From positions 1-11,915 of the forward strand of contig JAICSB010000052.1 of the NCBI GenBank assembly GCA_025937115.1: DNA of 11,915 nt. The letters run 5' to 3'. The notes beneath the pieces were generated by a model. The model did no database searches and was not told the DNA's origin. It saw only the letters and a list, made by a program, of their open reading frames with translations. How positions within the stretch are numbered: the stretch's first letter is position 1; every line of letters begins with the position of its first letter. Shown here one piece after another: positions 1 to 6,410 of the stretch. The position numbers were made by a program, and so were the translations under genes. The stretch comes from Pseudonocardiaceae bacterium (lineage in GTDB: Bacteria; Actinomycetota; Actinomycetes; Mycobacteriales; Pseudonocardiaceae).

Positions 1-2
1 GG

Positions 3-92
3 CACCAGCTGAGGTTCTGGATCCCACGACGCGGCCAGCGGCTCTTCATCAGCAATGCGCAAGTCCACATACCGCTCGGGGCGTCGAGCTGA
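3..92 (+). CDS. C-terminal tail of an unidentified protein (partial, cut by window start)
   Basis: The frame from base 3 stays open for 29 codons and ends in TGA at 90-92. The visible tail includes RLFISNAQVHIPLGASS. I do not recognise the protein. The case for coding is base composition: about 25 of 29 codons end in G or C, first positions are less GC-rich and second positions least, the usual pattern of a high-GC actinomycete gene. The same triplets read on the minus strand give only about 62% G/C at third positions. A strong hairpin overlaps the stop (83-110), as at several better-supported gene ends in this window. The gene would converge on the hydrolase ending at 168. With so few codons it could still be chance, and a minus-strand frame over 1-128 (GTG at 128) is the main alternative. 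Confidence 0.4.
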   Translation, partial: HQLRFWIPRRGQRLFISNAQVHIPLGASS

Positions 93-110
93 GACCCACT
101 CAGGCTCGAC
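83..110. terminator. Hairpin over the stop codon of the left-edge gene
   Basis: GTCGAG+CTGAG (83-93) pairs with CTCAG (99-103) and CTCGAC (105-110) around an ACCCA loop, with one bulged G at 104. That gives an 11-bp stem. The TGA at 90-92 lies in the left arm. There is no T-run, so this is not a classical intrinsic terminator. A 12-bp perfect palindrome, CGCAGTACTGCG (152-163), lies between this hairpin and the convergent stop at 168. Likely role: RNA 3'-end formation between convergent genes. Confidence 0.45.
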
Positions 111-167
111 TGGCGGCGGGCGGATCACCGCGCAAGGATCGCACAGCCACCCGCAGTACTGCGCACA

Positions 168-1151
168 TCACCACACCGCCCGATCCACCGCGTCGATCAT
201 GCCGAGTATCGCCCGAGCGACCGCGTTGGGCTGCTCCATCTGCGGCAGGTGCCCGGTACGCGGCAACACGAGCAGCCGCCCCCGCGGCAGCGCCGCCGCC
301 GTGCGCGGGGCCTTTCGCACGGTCACCAACTTGTCCGCAGCGCCCCATATCACCAGCGCGGGCGCATGCGCCTCGGCTGCGACCAACCACAGCGACCTGG
401 ACCGGGGCATCAGCCAGGACCGCGCGAGCTGCTGGGTGGATCGGCGCAGTGCCGCCACCGCCCAGGTCAGCGCAACTCGTTCAACGCACTCTGCGACAGC
501 CTCGGCCCGCCGCGCCGACGCGACCACCGACGGATCGACGAAGCACAGCCGCAGCACCCGCTCGACCTGCTCCTCGGGCGACACGTCGATCAATATCCGG
601 CGGATCCAGTCGCCGACGACCGGCAGCATGGTCAGCGCCACCCGCGGGTCCGACAGCCGGCGCGGATCCATCCGCAGATCAGGCATGGCGGGCGCGAGCA
701 AGGTGAGGGTACGAACCAAGTGCGGACGTCGAGCAGCGATGAGCAAGGCCACTACCCCGCCTAGGGAGTTGCCGACCAAGTGCACCGAGCCGTGACCCAG
801 TCCAGCGAGGAAGGTGGCGATCACCTCGGCGTGCGAGTCCGGGGCGTAGTCGAACCCACCCGGTGGCGCACTGCGACCGAAGCCCGGTAGGTCAATGGCC
901 ATTCCCGGGAACCGGATGCCGACCAGGCCCGCGAGATCGGTGAAGTTAGTGGACGAACCGCCCAGCCCATGTAAGTAGACGGTGAGCTCAGCTCGCTCCG
1001 GACCGGGTGTGCGGCGAACATGGAGCGTCACGCCGCCGCTGCGGTGGGTTTCGCCCGGCCAGGGTGGGTGGGCAGAATGCGGCTGCGGCAGCGGCCCGGG
1101 GTACAACGGGATTCGGGTGAGCATGGTTTCAACATGGGTTTGACGAGCCAA
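168..1151 (-). CDS. Alpha/beta-fold hydrolase
   Basis: A 327-residue serine hydrolase of the alpha/beta superfamily. Visible features: an HGLGG oxyanion loop at residues 61-65, the nucleophile elbow GNSLGG with Ser129, a probable acid at Asp273 in WGAADKL, and the catalytic His301 in TGHLPQME. The region at about 155-245 is the variable lid. There is no signal peptide, so it is probably cytoplasmic. The TTG at 1151 is preferred as start because AGGAG sits seven bases upstream of it; the in-frame ATG at 1124 has no such site. The gene is divergent from the TetR gene at 1227 across 75 bp, so it may be that regulator's target. The substrate cannot be read from sequence; esterase, lipase or C-C hydrolase are all possible. 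Confidence 0.9.
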   Translation of the reverse strand: MARQTHVETMLTRIPLYPGPLPQPHSAHPPWPGETHRSGGVTLHVRRTPGPERAELTVYLHGLGGSSTNFTDLAGLVGIRFPGMAIDLPGFGRSAPPGGFDYAPDSHAEVIATFLAGLGHGSVHLVGNSLGGVVALLIAARRPHLVRTLTLLAPAMPDLRMDPRRLSDPRVALTMLPVVGDWIRRILIDVSPEEQVERVLRLCFVDPSVVASARRAEAVAECVERVALTWAVAALRRSTQQLARSWLMPRSRSLWLVAAEAHAPALVIWGAADKLVTVRKAPRTAAALPRGRLLVLPRTGHLPQMEQPNAVARAILGMIDAVDRAVW

Positions 1152-1158
1152 TTACCCG

Positions 1159-1163
1159 CTCCT
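1159..1163 (-). promoter_or_regulatory. Ribosome binding site supporting a TTG start
   Basis: On the minus strand AGGAG is followed by a seven-base spacer (CGGGTAA) and then TTG at 1151. No comparable site precedes the internal ATG at 1124, so this decides the start of the hydrolase. Confidence 0.6.
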
Positions 1164-1226
1164 GCCCTGGCGATGACATACCGGCGAGTAGGGTTTACCA
1201 GACCAGCCGGGAGGTGACGGAGGCCG

Positions 1227-1889
1227 ATGACCGAGACGGCATCGAGCCGGGCGGATGCAGCGCCCCGAGGCGTGCGGATGTCCCGGGACGAGCGACGCGC
1301 TCAACTGCTCGCGGCAGCAACGGACGTCTTTGTCACCAACGGCTATCACGCCACCGTCATGGACGACATCGCCGAGCGCGCCGGCGTCAGCAAGCCCGTG
1401 CTCTACCAGCACTTCCCGGGAAAACTTGAGCTGTACCTGGCGCTGTTAGAGCGCCACACCGACGAACTCGTGCGCCGGGTCCAGGGCGCCATCGAGGAGA
1501 CCCCCGACAACAGGCAGCGAGTCCGCAACGCTGTCGAGGCCTACTTCGACTTCGTCGACGGTGACGATCAGGCGTTCCGGCTAGTCTTCGAGTCCGATCT
1601 GCGAAACCAGCCGCCGGTGCAGGCGGTCGTGGAACGTACGTACACCGCCTGCGTGCGGACCATCGCGCAGGCAGTGGCAGCCGATGCTGGGCTGGACGCC
1701 GATCGCGCCTGGCTGGTCGCGGTCGGCGTCGTTGGGATCAGCGAGCACAGCGCCCGCTATTGGCTCACTCGCCAACACGAGGTGCCCAAGGCAGAAGCTG
1801 TCGCCCTCACCGCCTCCCTAGCCTGGAAAGGCCTCGCCGGCTTTCCCCTCCAGGCGCCTCCGGCTGAGCGGGTCGAGCCCTGGTCGTGA
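1227..1889 (+). CDS. TetR-family regulator (Rv3208-like)
   Basis: A 220-residue regulator. The N-terminal DNA-binding domain covers about residues 20-70, with the helix-turn-helix at about 43-62 (MDDIAERAGVSKPVLYQHF), a very typical TetR signature. The C-terminal ligand/dimer domain is helical (about 75-205) and contains TPDNRQRVRNAVEAYFDFV and the YWL segment near residue 180. From memory these resemble M. tuberculosis Rv3208, including DNRQR and the FDF motif; this was not checked by search. The ATG at 1227 follows GGAGG by only three bases; a second purine-rich site lies at 1209-1214. A TAGGGT hexamer at 1189-1194 could be a -10 element. The stop lies within the left arm of the palindrome 1884-1945. 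The effector and regulon are unknown; the divergent hydrolase is the nearest candidate target. Confidence 0.93.
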   Translation: MTETASSRADAAPRGVRMSRDERRAQLLAAATDVFVTNGYHATVMDDIAERAGVSKPVLYQHFPGKLELYLALLERHTDELVRRVQGAIEETPDNRQRVRNAVEAYFDFVDGDDQAFRLVFESDLRNQPPVQAVVERTYTACVRTIAQAVAADAGLDADRAWLVAVGVVGISEHSARYWLTRQHEVPKAEAVALTASLAWKGLAGFPLQAPPAERVEPWS

Positions 1890-1945
1890 ACTCGACAGCG
1901 CGCACATTTCGTCCGACGGAAATGTCGGTACCGTCGAGTTCACGA
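1884..1945. terminator. Nested palindrome between convergent genes, both stops inside its arms
   Basis: TCGTGAACTCGAC (1884-1896) is matched perfectly by its inverse complement at 1933-1945, a 13-bp stem. A second stem is nested inside: ACATTT pairs with AAATGT, extended by CGTC/GACG. The TGA of the TetR gene (1887-1889) lies in the left arm. The TGA of the minus-strand fusion hydrolase (1940-1942) lies in the right arm. No poly-T tract follows. A bidirectional terminator or 3'-end stabiliser is the likely role. Confidence 0.65.
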
Positions 1946-3076
1946 CGTTGACCGCGGCAGGTGGCCTACTGCGTAGGTATGGCTGGCGCGAACGATTCCG
2001 GTGACGGTGTCCAGTTCCGTGGTGTCACGGGGGCCGAAGATCATGACCATGCCGGCAGCCAGCCGGATACCGGCCAGCGGGTGGGCTGCCCCCCAGCCCT
2101 TGGTCAAGGCTTCGTGGGCCAGCGGGATCGGCAGCACGAGGTGGAGGCTGCCGTCGCGACTGGGGTGCAGGTGGGCGAACTCCCCAACATCGGCAACGAT
2201 GAACGCTTCATCCGGCCCGCGGGCACCGTCAGGTGACAGTCCGCAGGGAGGCAGCAGAAAAGCCCTCGCGCCCGGGACCGAAACTGCGCTGGGCGCCGTC
2301 ACGACACCATCCAGCTCGGTAATCCGCCCGAACAGCGCCTCCTGCAACTCGATCGGGGCGTTCTGCGACTCCTGCTGCTGCGGCGTGGTGACGCTGACCT
2401 CAGGTGAGTCGCCGGGCCGCATCGGCAGCCGGCCATCCGGAAACGTCGGCCAGCACGGCTGCTCGGCGACCGGACTGCCCGCCGTCTCGGCATGTCGTTG
2501 CAGGTAACCCAGTCGCGCTTCGATCCATCCCGCCAGTTCGGACACCGTCTTCGCGGTGAGCTCATGCCCGGTCGGCGCCCGCTGTGCCCACAGCGGCGAC
2601 CCACTTTCACGCACCAGGTAGTCCCACGTCCGGCGCTGCAGCTCGGCCGGGAGCACGGTGTCATGCACGCCGTGGGTCACAAAGACCGGTAGTCCGACCA
2701 GCCTGCCGCGCGTCACCGGCAGGCCCGCGTCGAACGGCAGCGTGCCGTACAACAACGCGGCCGCAGCGAAGCGTGTCGGATCGGCTAGCAGCAGCCCGCC
2801 GGCGAATGTCGCGCCGCTGCCGAAACCGACGAGTACTACCGGCACCTGCGGCGCGGCCTGATCGTCGAGCCAGCCGCGAAAGGAGGCGAAGCTGTGCTCT
2901 GACGGCGGCAGCGGGACCCGAACCGAGGCGTAGCCGGCTCCGACGGGTAGCAGTGGCGCGAACGCCGCCAGATTGTTCTCGGTCGCGTCCCCGGGGCCCT
3001 GGAGTAGGACGATCAGCGGGGCAGCCGGGTCATGCGAACCCCACCGGATGGCCACTGGGTCGTCAAGCCCGGTCAT
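1940..3076 (-). CDS. Phospholipase/carboxylesterase-type hydrolase fused to a C-terminal luciferase (DUF5519-like) domain
   Basis: A 378-residue two-domain protein. Residues 1-195 form a short alpha/beta hydrolase of the phospholipase/carboxylesterase type: Ser87 in GFGSG, Asp139 in THGVHDTVLP, His171 in PTGHELT. The position usually held by His-Gly in the oxyanion loop reads Leu-Gln-Gly (LLQGPGD). After a linker (about 195-240), residues 240-372 resemble the 'luciferase' family (PF17648/DUF5519, named from memory): PGARAFLLP, FAHLHPSRDGSLHLVLP, KGWGAAHPLAG and FGPRDTTEL. The ATG at 3076 is chosen because it overlaps the stop of the VOC gene as ATGA and has GGGTGAG six bases upstream; the frame stays open to 3181. 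The overlap implies translational coupling with the VOC enzyme. The reaction is unknown; B. subtilis MhqD is a distant functional analogy for the first domain. Confidence 0.85.
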   Translation of the reverse strand: MTGLDDPVAIRWGSHDPAAPLIVLLQGPGDATENNLAAFAPLLPVGAGYASVRVPLPPSEHSFASFRGWLDDQAAPQVPVVLVGFGSGATFAGGLLLADPTRFAAAALLYGTLPFDAGLPVTRGRLVGLPVFVTHGVHDTVLPAELQRRTWDYLVRESGSPLWAQRAPTGHELTAKTVSELAGWIEARLGYLQRHAETAGSPVAEQPCWPTFPDGRLPMRPGDSPEVSVTTPQQQESQNAPIELQEALFGRITELDGVVTAPSAVSVPGARAFLLPPCGLSPDGARGPDEAFIVADVGEFAHLHPSRDGSLHLVLPIPLAHEALTKGWGAAHPLAGIRLAAGMVMIFGPRDTTELDTVTGIVRASHTYAVGHLPRSTS

Positions 3077-3555
3077 GCCGTGCTCACCCCACTCCATCGG
3101 GACAGCTCGGCCGGTAGATCCAGCCGGTCGACCGGAGCGGCCGACTCGTAATCTCCCCAATCCTCGCGCGGCAGCAACCACATGATCTCGAACTCGTTGC
3201 CGTCGGGATCGGCACCGTAAAGACTCTTGGTGGCCCCGTGGCTGGATTCGCCGCCGAACGCGCCTGCACCGAGGAGCACCTCGCGGGCCGCGGCCAACTC
3301 GTCGATGGTGTCGACCTGCCAGGCTAGGTGGTAGAGCCCGATATGCCCGTGCGGCGGACGGGATGCCTCCGAACCGAGCCCGAACAATCCCAGGTCGTGA
3401 TGATTGTCCGAGCCGCTGGCGCGCAGGAACGCAGCGTTGGCGCGAGGCTCCCGGGCGATCACCTTCATCCCCAGCACGGTGCAGTAGAACTGCACTGCTC
3501 GATCCAAGTCGCTGACGAACAGCACTGCGTGGTTGAGCCGACGAACCGCGATCAT
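3073..3555 (-). CDS. VOC-family (glyoxalase/extradiol dioxygenase fold) metalloenzyme
   Basis: A 160-residue protein with two beta-alpha-beta-beta-beta repeats. Probable metal ligands are His9 (RLNHAVLFV), His76 (LYHLAWQV) and Glu123 (DPDGNEFEIMW). The NHHDLGLF segment at 51-58 and the DPDGNEFEI end are typical of the catechol-dioxygenase-like branch rather than of antibiotic-binding members. The start is the ATG at 3555, because GGAGGAGG lies five bases upstream; a TTG further upstream falls inside that ribosome site. The gene lies 38 bp after the histidine kinase, and its stop overlaps the start of the hydrolase-luciferase fusion, so it is probably the third gene of the operon. Likely reaction: metal-dependent chemistry on an aromatic or carbonyl compound. 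Glyoxalase I or a thiol transferase cannot be excluded. Confidence 0.88.
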   Translation of the reverse strand: MIAVRRLNHAVLFVSDLDRAVQFYCTVLGMKVIAREPRANAAFLRASGSDNHHDLGLFGLGSEASRPPHGHIGLYHLAWQVDTIDELAAAREVLLGAGAFGGESSHGATKSLYGADPDGNEFEIMWLLPREDWGDYESAAPVDRLDLPAELSRWSGVSTA

Positions 3556-3560
3556 CGCAG

Positions 3561-3568
3561 CCTCCTCC
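3561..3568 (-). promoter_or_regulatory. Strong ribosome binding site of the VOC gene
   Basis: On the minus strand GGAGGAGG is followed by CTGCG and the ATG at 3555. It sets the start and suggests efficient translation of the VOC enzyme, well above that expected for the kinase upstream. Confidence 0.7.
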
Positions 3569-3593
3569 AACGGTCCATGACCAATCCTGGCCG

Positions 3594-4880
3594 CTACGCC
3601 TGGGCGGGCACCAGCAGGGTGAAGGTGGGCGGAGCGGGCCGGGTCAGCCGGAGCCTGCCGCCTTCGGCTTCGGCCAGGCTGCGGGCCAGTGCGAGGCCGA
3701 TGCCGTGCCCGTCAGCCAGCCGCGATCGGCGGGTGAACAGTTCCGGTTCGGGAGCCGTGATGCCGGTGCCCTCGTCAGACACGTCGATGGCCAGCGCGTC
3801 AGCGGCATTGCGCACCGCCACGGACACGGTGCCCGAGCCGTGGGTGGCAGCGTTGTCCAACAGCACCGTGAGCACCTGCCGCACGGCCGCGGTCGAGGCG
3901 AGTGACACCGGGGCCAGCGGATCCACCGCCACGTGCAGCGCACGGTCCTGGGCGGCCAGCCGGTCATGCCAGCCGGCTTCGATCTCGTCGAGCAGCACCG
4001 GTAGATCCAGTGGCGTGGCGTTGGAGCTGCGGGTGTCCCGCGCCAACGCAAGCAGCTCCTCGATGGTCTGCTCCAGCCGGTCCGCGGCAGCGATCCCGTC
4101 GGTGATGGCGTGCCGAAGGTCCTGACCTGGATGCTCCATCGCCGCCTCGAGCCGCAGTCGCAACCCGGTCAGCGGAGTGCGGAGCTGGTGTGACGCATCA
4201 GCTGAGAACGAGCGTTCGCGGGCGAGCATTGCGTCCAAGCGCCCGGCGGTACTGTTCAATGCCGAGCCGACCGAGTCGATCTCAGGAATGGCCGCTGGTG
4301 TGGTCCGGACACTGAAGTCACCTTGACCGAGACGGCGGGCAGCCTCCGAAAGCTCCTCAAGCGGGCGGGCCAACCGGCGGGCCTGGCGCCGGGCGACCAA
4401 CCAGACCATCCCGATCGCCAACCCCCCCAGGCCGAGCATTCCCAACCACACCAGTGCGACCTGCCGGTAGACGGCCATGACGGGGCTGGCGGCGCGCACC
4501 GCGCCGATCACATCGGTGTCATGGGTCACCGGCACGGCCACGACGAGCTCGCCGTTGAGGTCCTTGTTGCTGATCTCACCGTGCAGAGCGGCGTATACCG
4601 CTGGGTCGCCGCCCTCGGGTCCGGTACCGAGTATGCGCAGGCCGCGGTCCACATAGACCGCGAGGTGCGTCCCGTCGTTCGGGTCGCGAAGGTCGGTCGG
4701 CATCTTGCCGCGGAGCACGTCTGCTGACACGGCGGCTGCGGCCGCATCTGCTCCGAGCAGCAGCTTTGTTCGTTCGTTGGACTTCGCATACTTCAACACC
4801 CCACCGGCCAAGGGCACCCCGAACAGGGCGATGGCCAGTACGGCGGCGAGCACGGCGAGGCCGACGATCCGGGTACGCAC
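3594..4880 (-). CDS. Membrane sensor histidine kinase of a two-component system
   Basis: A 428-residue kinase. A transmembrane helix at about 5-29 and a second at 141-163 bracket an extracytoplasmic sensor region of about 110 residues with no recognisable ligand motif. A HAMP linker follows (about 164-217). The dimerisation/phosphoacceptor helix carries His231 (ADASHQLRTPLTGLR), followed by the catalytic domain: N-box LLDNAATHG (Asn343), G1 box SDEGTG (Asp369) and G2 box GHGIGLALA (391-399). It should phosphorylate the response regulator encoded just upstream. The GTG at 4880 has GAGGGG four bases upstream. An 83-bp gap containing a hairpin repeat separates it from the regulator gene, which could lower kinase expression relative to the regulator. 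The signal is unknown. Confidence 0.95.
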   Translation of the reverse strand: MRTRIVGLAVLAAVLAIALFGVPLAGGVLKYAKSNERTKLLLGADAAAAAVSADVLRGKMPTDLRDPNDGTHLAVYVDRGLRILGTGPEGGDPAVYAALHGEISNKDLNGELVVAVPVTHDTDVIGAVRAASPVMAVYRQVALVWLGMLGLGGLAIGMVWLVARRQARRLARPLEELSEAARRLGQGDFSVRTTPAAIPEIDSVGSALNSTAGRLDAMLARERSFSADASHQLRTPLTGLRLRLEAAMEHPGQDLRHAITDGIAAADRLEQTIEELLALARDTRSSNATPLDLPVLLDEIEAGWHDRLAAQDRALHVAVDPLAPVSLASTAAVRQVLTVLLDNAATHGSGTVSVAVRNAADALAIDVSDEGTGITAPEPELFTRRSRLADGHGIGLALARSLAEAEGGRLRLTRPAPPTFTLLVPAQA

Positions 4881-4925
4881 GAGTCCCCTCTACCCACCGA
4901 GGCAAGGTCGTGACAATGCTATAGC

Positions 4926-4969
4926 TCGTGAGTGCGATTCGGTGCCAGAACACTGTTTGCCACTCACGA
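4926..4969. repeat. 44-bp palindromic repeat, copy 1 (inside the regulator-kinase gap)
   Basis: TCGTGAGTG (4926-4934) pairs perfectly with CACTCACGA (4961-4969), and a small inner GTG/CAC stem is possible. It aligns without gaps to 6405-6448 (37 of 44 bases identical), in the same orientation. The stop codon of the response regulator (4964-4966) lies in the right arm. Unlike copy 2 it does not sit between convergent genes but between two co-directional genes, so it may act as a partial terminator or processing/stability element within a messenger. Confidence 0.75.
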
Positions 4970-5665
4970 CCCCTTCGGGGCCTCCAGCCGGTAGCCGTGT
5001 CCTCGCAGGGTGGTGATCCGGGGAACCGAACCCAGTTGGGCCATCCCCGCTAGCTTGCGACGCAGCGCGGCCACATGGACGTCGAGGGTCTTGGTCGGAC
5101 CGAACCAGTTCTCGTCCCATACCTGCGCCATCAGCGTCTCCCGACTGATCGCCACTTCCGGCGCTGCTGCGAGGCGGGCGAGCAGGTCGAACTCCTTGGC
5201 CCGCAGCGGCATCTCCGTTCCCGCGACGCTCGCCCGCCGGCTGCCCGTGTCCACCAGCAGGTCTCCCACCACGAGCATCGGTTGGGCTTCCGATGTCGCG
5301 GGCGCCACCCGTCGTAGATGGGCTCGGACCCGGGCCAGCAGCTCGGCCAGCCGCACCGGTTTGGTCAGGTAGTCGTCCGCGCCGGCCTCGAGACCGACCA
5401 CGACATCCATCTCATCGGTTCGGGCGGTGAGAATCACCAGCACCGCGGTGGGATTGCTGGCCCGTAACTGCCGGCACACCTCGACGCCGTCCAGGTCGGG
5501 CAGCCCGAGGTCCAGTAGCACCAGGTCGAAGTCCGTCCCGGCGGCCGCACGCAGCGCGTCCCGACCGGTGCGTTGCCAACCGACCTGGTGCCCGTGAGCG
5601 CGCAGGCTGGACTCAAGGACACTGCCGATGGTCTCGTCGTCCTCCACTACCAGCAGCCGAGACAT
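4964..5665 (-). CDS. OmpR/PhoB-type response regulator
   Basis: A 233-residue two-domain regulator. The receiver domain (about 3-115) has the acidic pair Glu8/Asp9 (plus Asp10), phosphoacceptor Asp52 (LLDLGLPDLDG), Thr80 and Lys102 (YLTKP). The winged-helix output domain (about 130-229) shows PLRAKEFDLLARL, the DVHVAALRRKL recognition helix and the final RGHGYRL wing. It pairs with the histidine kinase encoded next on the same strand. The ATG at 5665 has no convincing ribosome site; instead a TAGGCT -10-like hexamer sits six bases upstream, which fits a leaderless transcript. The start region is divergent from the second TetR gene, so that TetR could also control this operon. The protein ends Gly-Ser, with TCG TGA supplied by the repeat at 4926-4969. 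Confidence 0.95.
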   Translation of the reverse strand: MSRLLVVEDDETIGSVLESSLRAHGHQVGWQRTGRDALRAAAGTDFDLVLLDLGLPDLDGVEVCRQLRASNPTAVLVILTARTDEMDVVVGLEAGADDYLTKPVRLAELLARVRAHLRRVAPATSEAQPMLVVGDLLVDTGSRRASVAGTEMPLRAKEFDLLARLAAAPEVAISRETLMAQVWDENWFGPTKTLDVHVAALRRKLAGMAQLGSVPRITTLRGHGYRLEAPKGS

Positions 5666-5671
5666 CGCACG

Positions 5672-5677
5672 AGCCTA
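5672..5677 (-). promoter_or_regulatory. Putative -10 element of a leaderless response-regulator transcript
   Basis: On the minus strand TAGGCT fits the actinobacterial TANNNT -10 pattern. It is followed by six bases and the ATG at 5665, the spacing expected when transcription starts at the A of the start codon. The -35 region is weak. Inference only. Confidence 0.35.
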
Positions 5678-5737
5678 ATGGCTCACCCCGCAGGCAGTCG
5701 CTGGCCGTCGTGGACATCGCCTGCTCCCGCTCAAGGT

Positions 5738-5768
5738 GTTACCGGAAGTAACAGTTACCATGAGTAAC
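5738..5768 (+). promoter_or_regulatory. Tandem operator: two 15-bp inverted repeats
   Basis: GTTACCGGAAGTAAC (5738-5752) and GTTACCATGAGTAAC (5754-5768) are two perfect GTTAC-N5-GTAAC inverted repeats, one base apart, with centres 16 bp apart. That is about one and a half helical turns. They cover the start of the second TetR gene and lie about 75 bp from the divergent response regulator. Their size and symmetry are typical of TetR-family operators, so auto-repression is likely. Confidence 0.7.
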
Positions 5769-6410
5769 ATGACGGATGACCCCGCTGCTGTCAAGCCTGT
5801 GCGCCGGTCACCGACTAGCCGCTCGGGCCATCGGGAGCAGCGCCGCGCGGTGCTGGTGCAGGCCGCGATGCGGGCAATCCGCCAGCACGGCCCCGATGTA
5901 GCGATGGACGACATCGCCGCCGAGGCCGGCGTGAGCAAACCGATCCTCTACCGGCATTTTCTCGACAAGGGCGATCTTTACATGGCGATCAGCGAGACTG
6001 CCACCGAGCAGCTGCGGGCTGTCCTGCTGTCCGGCCTGAGCTCCGAGGTTGATCCGCGGACGCTGCTCCGGGTGATGATCGACGCCTACTTGACGTTCAT
6101 CGAAAGTGAACCGGAGCTCTACCGCTTTGTGGTGCGCCGCTCGTTCCCCGACCGGCCATTGCCCCGGGATCCGGTCACGACCAATGCCGCACTGATCGCC
6201 GGGGCGCTGGCCACGATCTTCGCCGACCAACTACGCAGCCTGGGCCTGGACCCAGGAGGTGCGCAGACCTGGGCTCACGCCGGCGTGGGAATGGTGCAAG
6301 CAGCCGGTGACTGGTGGTTACAGGACCGCACGTTGTCCCGGGAACAACTACGGGACTACCTGCTGACGATGGCCTGGGGCGCACTGGATGCCGTCCTGAA
6401 CAGCTCGTGA
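5760..6410 (+). CDS. TetR-family regulator, second in the window
   Basis: 216 residues from the ATG at 5760. The DNA-binding domain covers about 25-75, with the helix-turn-helix at about 48-66 (MDDIAAEAGVSKPILYRHF). The helical ligand domain includes a conspicuous AGDWWL segment near residue 187. It differs clearly from the TetR at 1227 outside the helix-turn-helix, so it is not a recent duplicate. The start is uncertain: GTG 5736, ATG 5760 and ATG 5769 are in frame. TACCAT at 5756-5761 placed seven bases before 5769 would suit a leaderless start there, which would put both inverted repeats over the promoter. It is convergent with the DUF3107 gene, and its stop lies in the left arm of repeat copy 2. 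Likely targets: itself and the divergent two-component operon. Confidence 0.92.
   Translation: MSNMTDDPAAVKPVRRSPTSRSGHREQRRAVLVQAAMRAIRQHGPDVAMDDIAAEAGVSKPILYRHFLDKGDLYMAISETATEQLRAVLLSGLSSEVDPRTLLRVMIDAYLTFIESEPELYRFVVRRSFPDRPLPRDPVTTNAALIAGALATIFADQLRSLGLDPGGAQTWAHAGVGMVQAAGDWWLQDRTLSREQLRDYLLTMAWGALDAVLNSS

Noticed and set aside
55..795. Long + strand open frame of 246 codons
   Set aside because: It lies antisense to the hydrolase with an intact triad (168-1151). Its translation is low-complexity Ser/Arg/Thr and matches no fold; long antisense frames are common in high-GC DNA.
1152..1226. TAC-N6-GTA inverted repeat near 1179-1190 as an operator of the first TetR
   Set aside because: Three-base arms are too short to separate from chance, and no second site was seen.
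3077..3181. 35-residue N-terminal extension of the hydrolase-luciferase fusion
   Set aside because: It overlaps the VOC gene, is Arg/Gly-rich and not domain-like; the ATGA junction at 3076 with GGGTGAG upstream is a better start.
1227..6410. The two TetR genes as a recent duplication
   Set aside because: Similarity is confined to the helix-turn-helix, which is shared by the whole family; the ligand domains differ.
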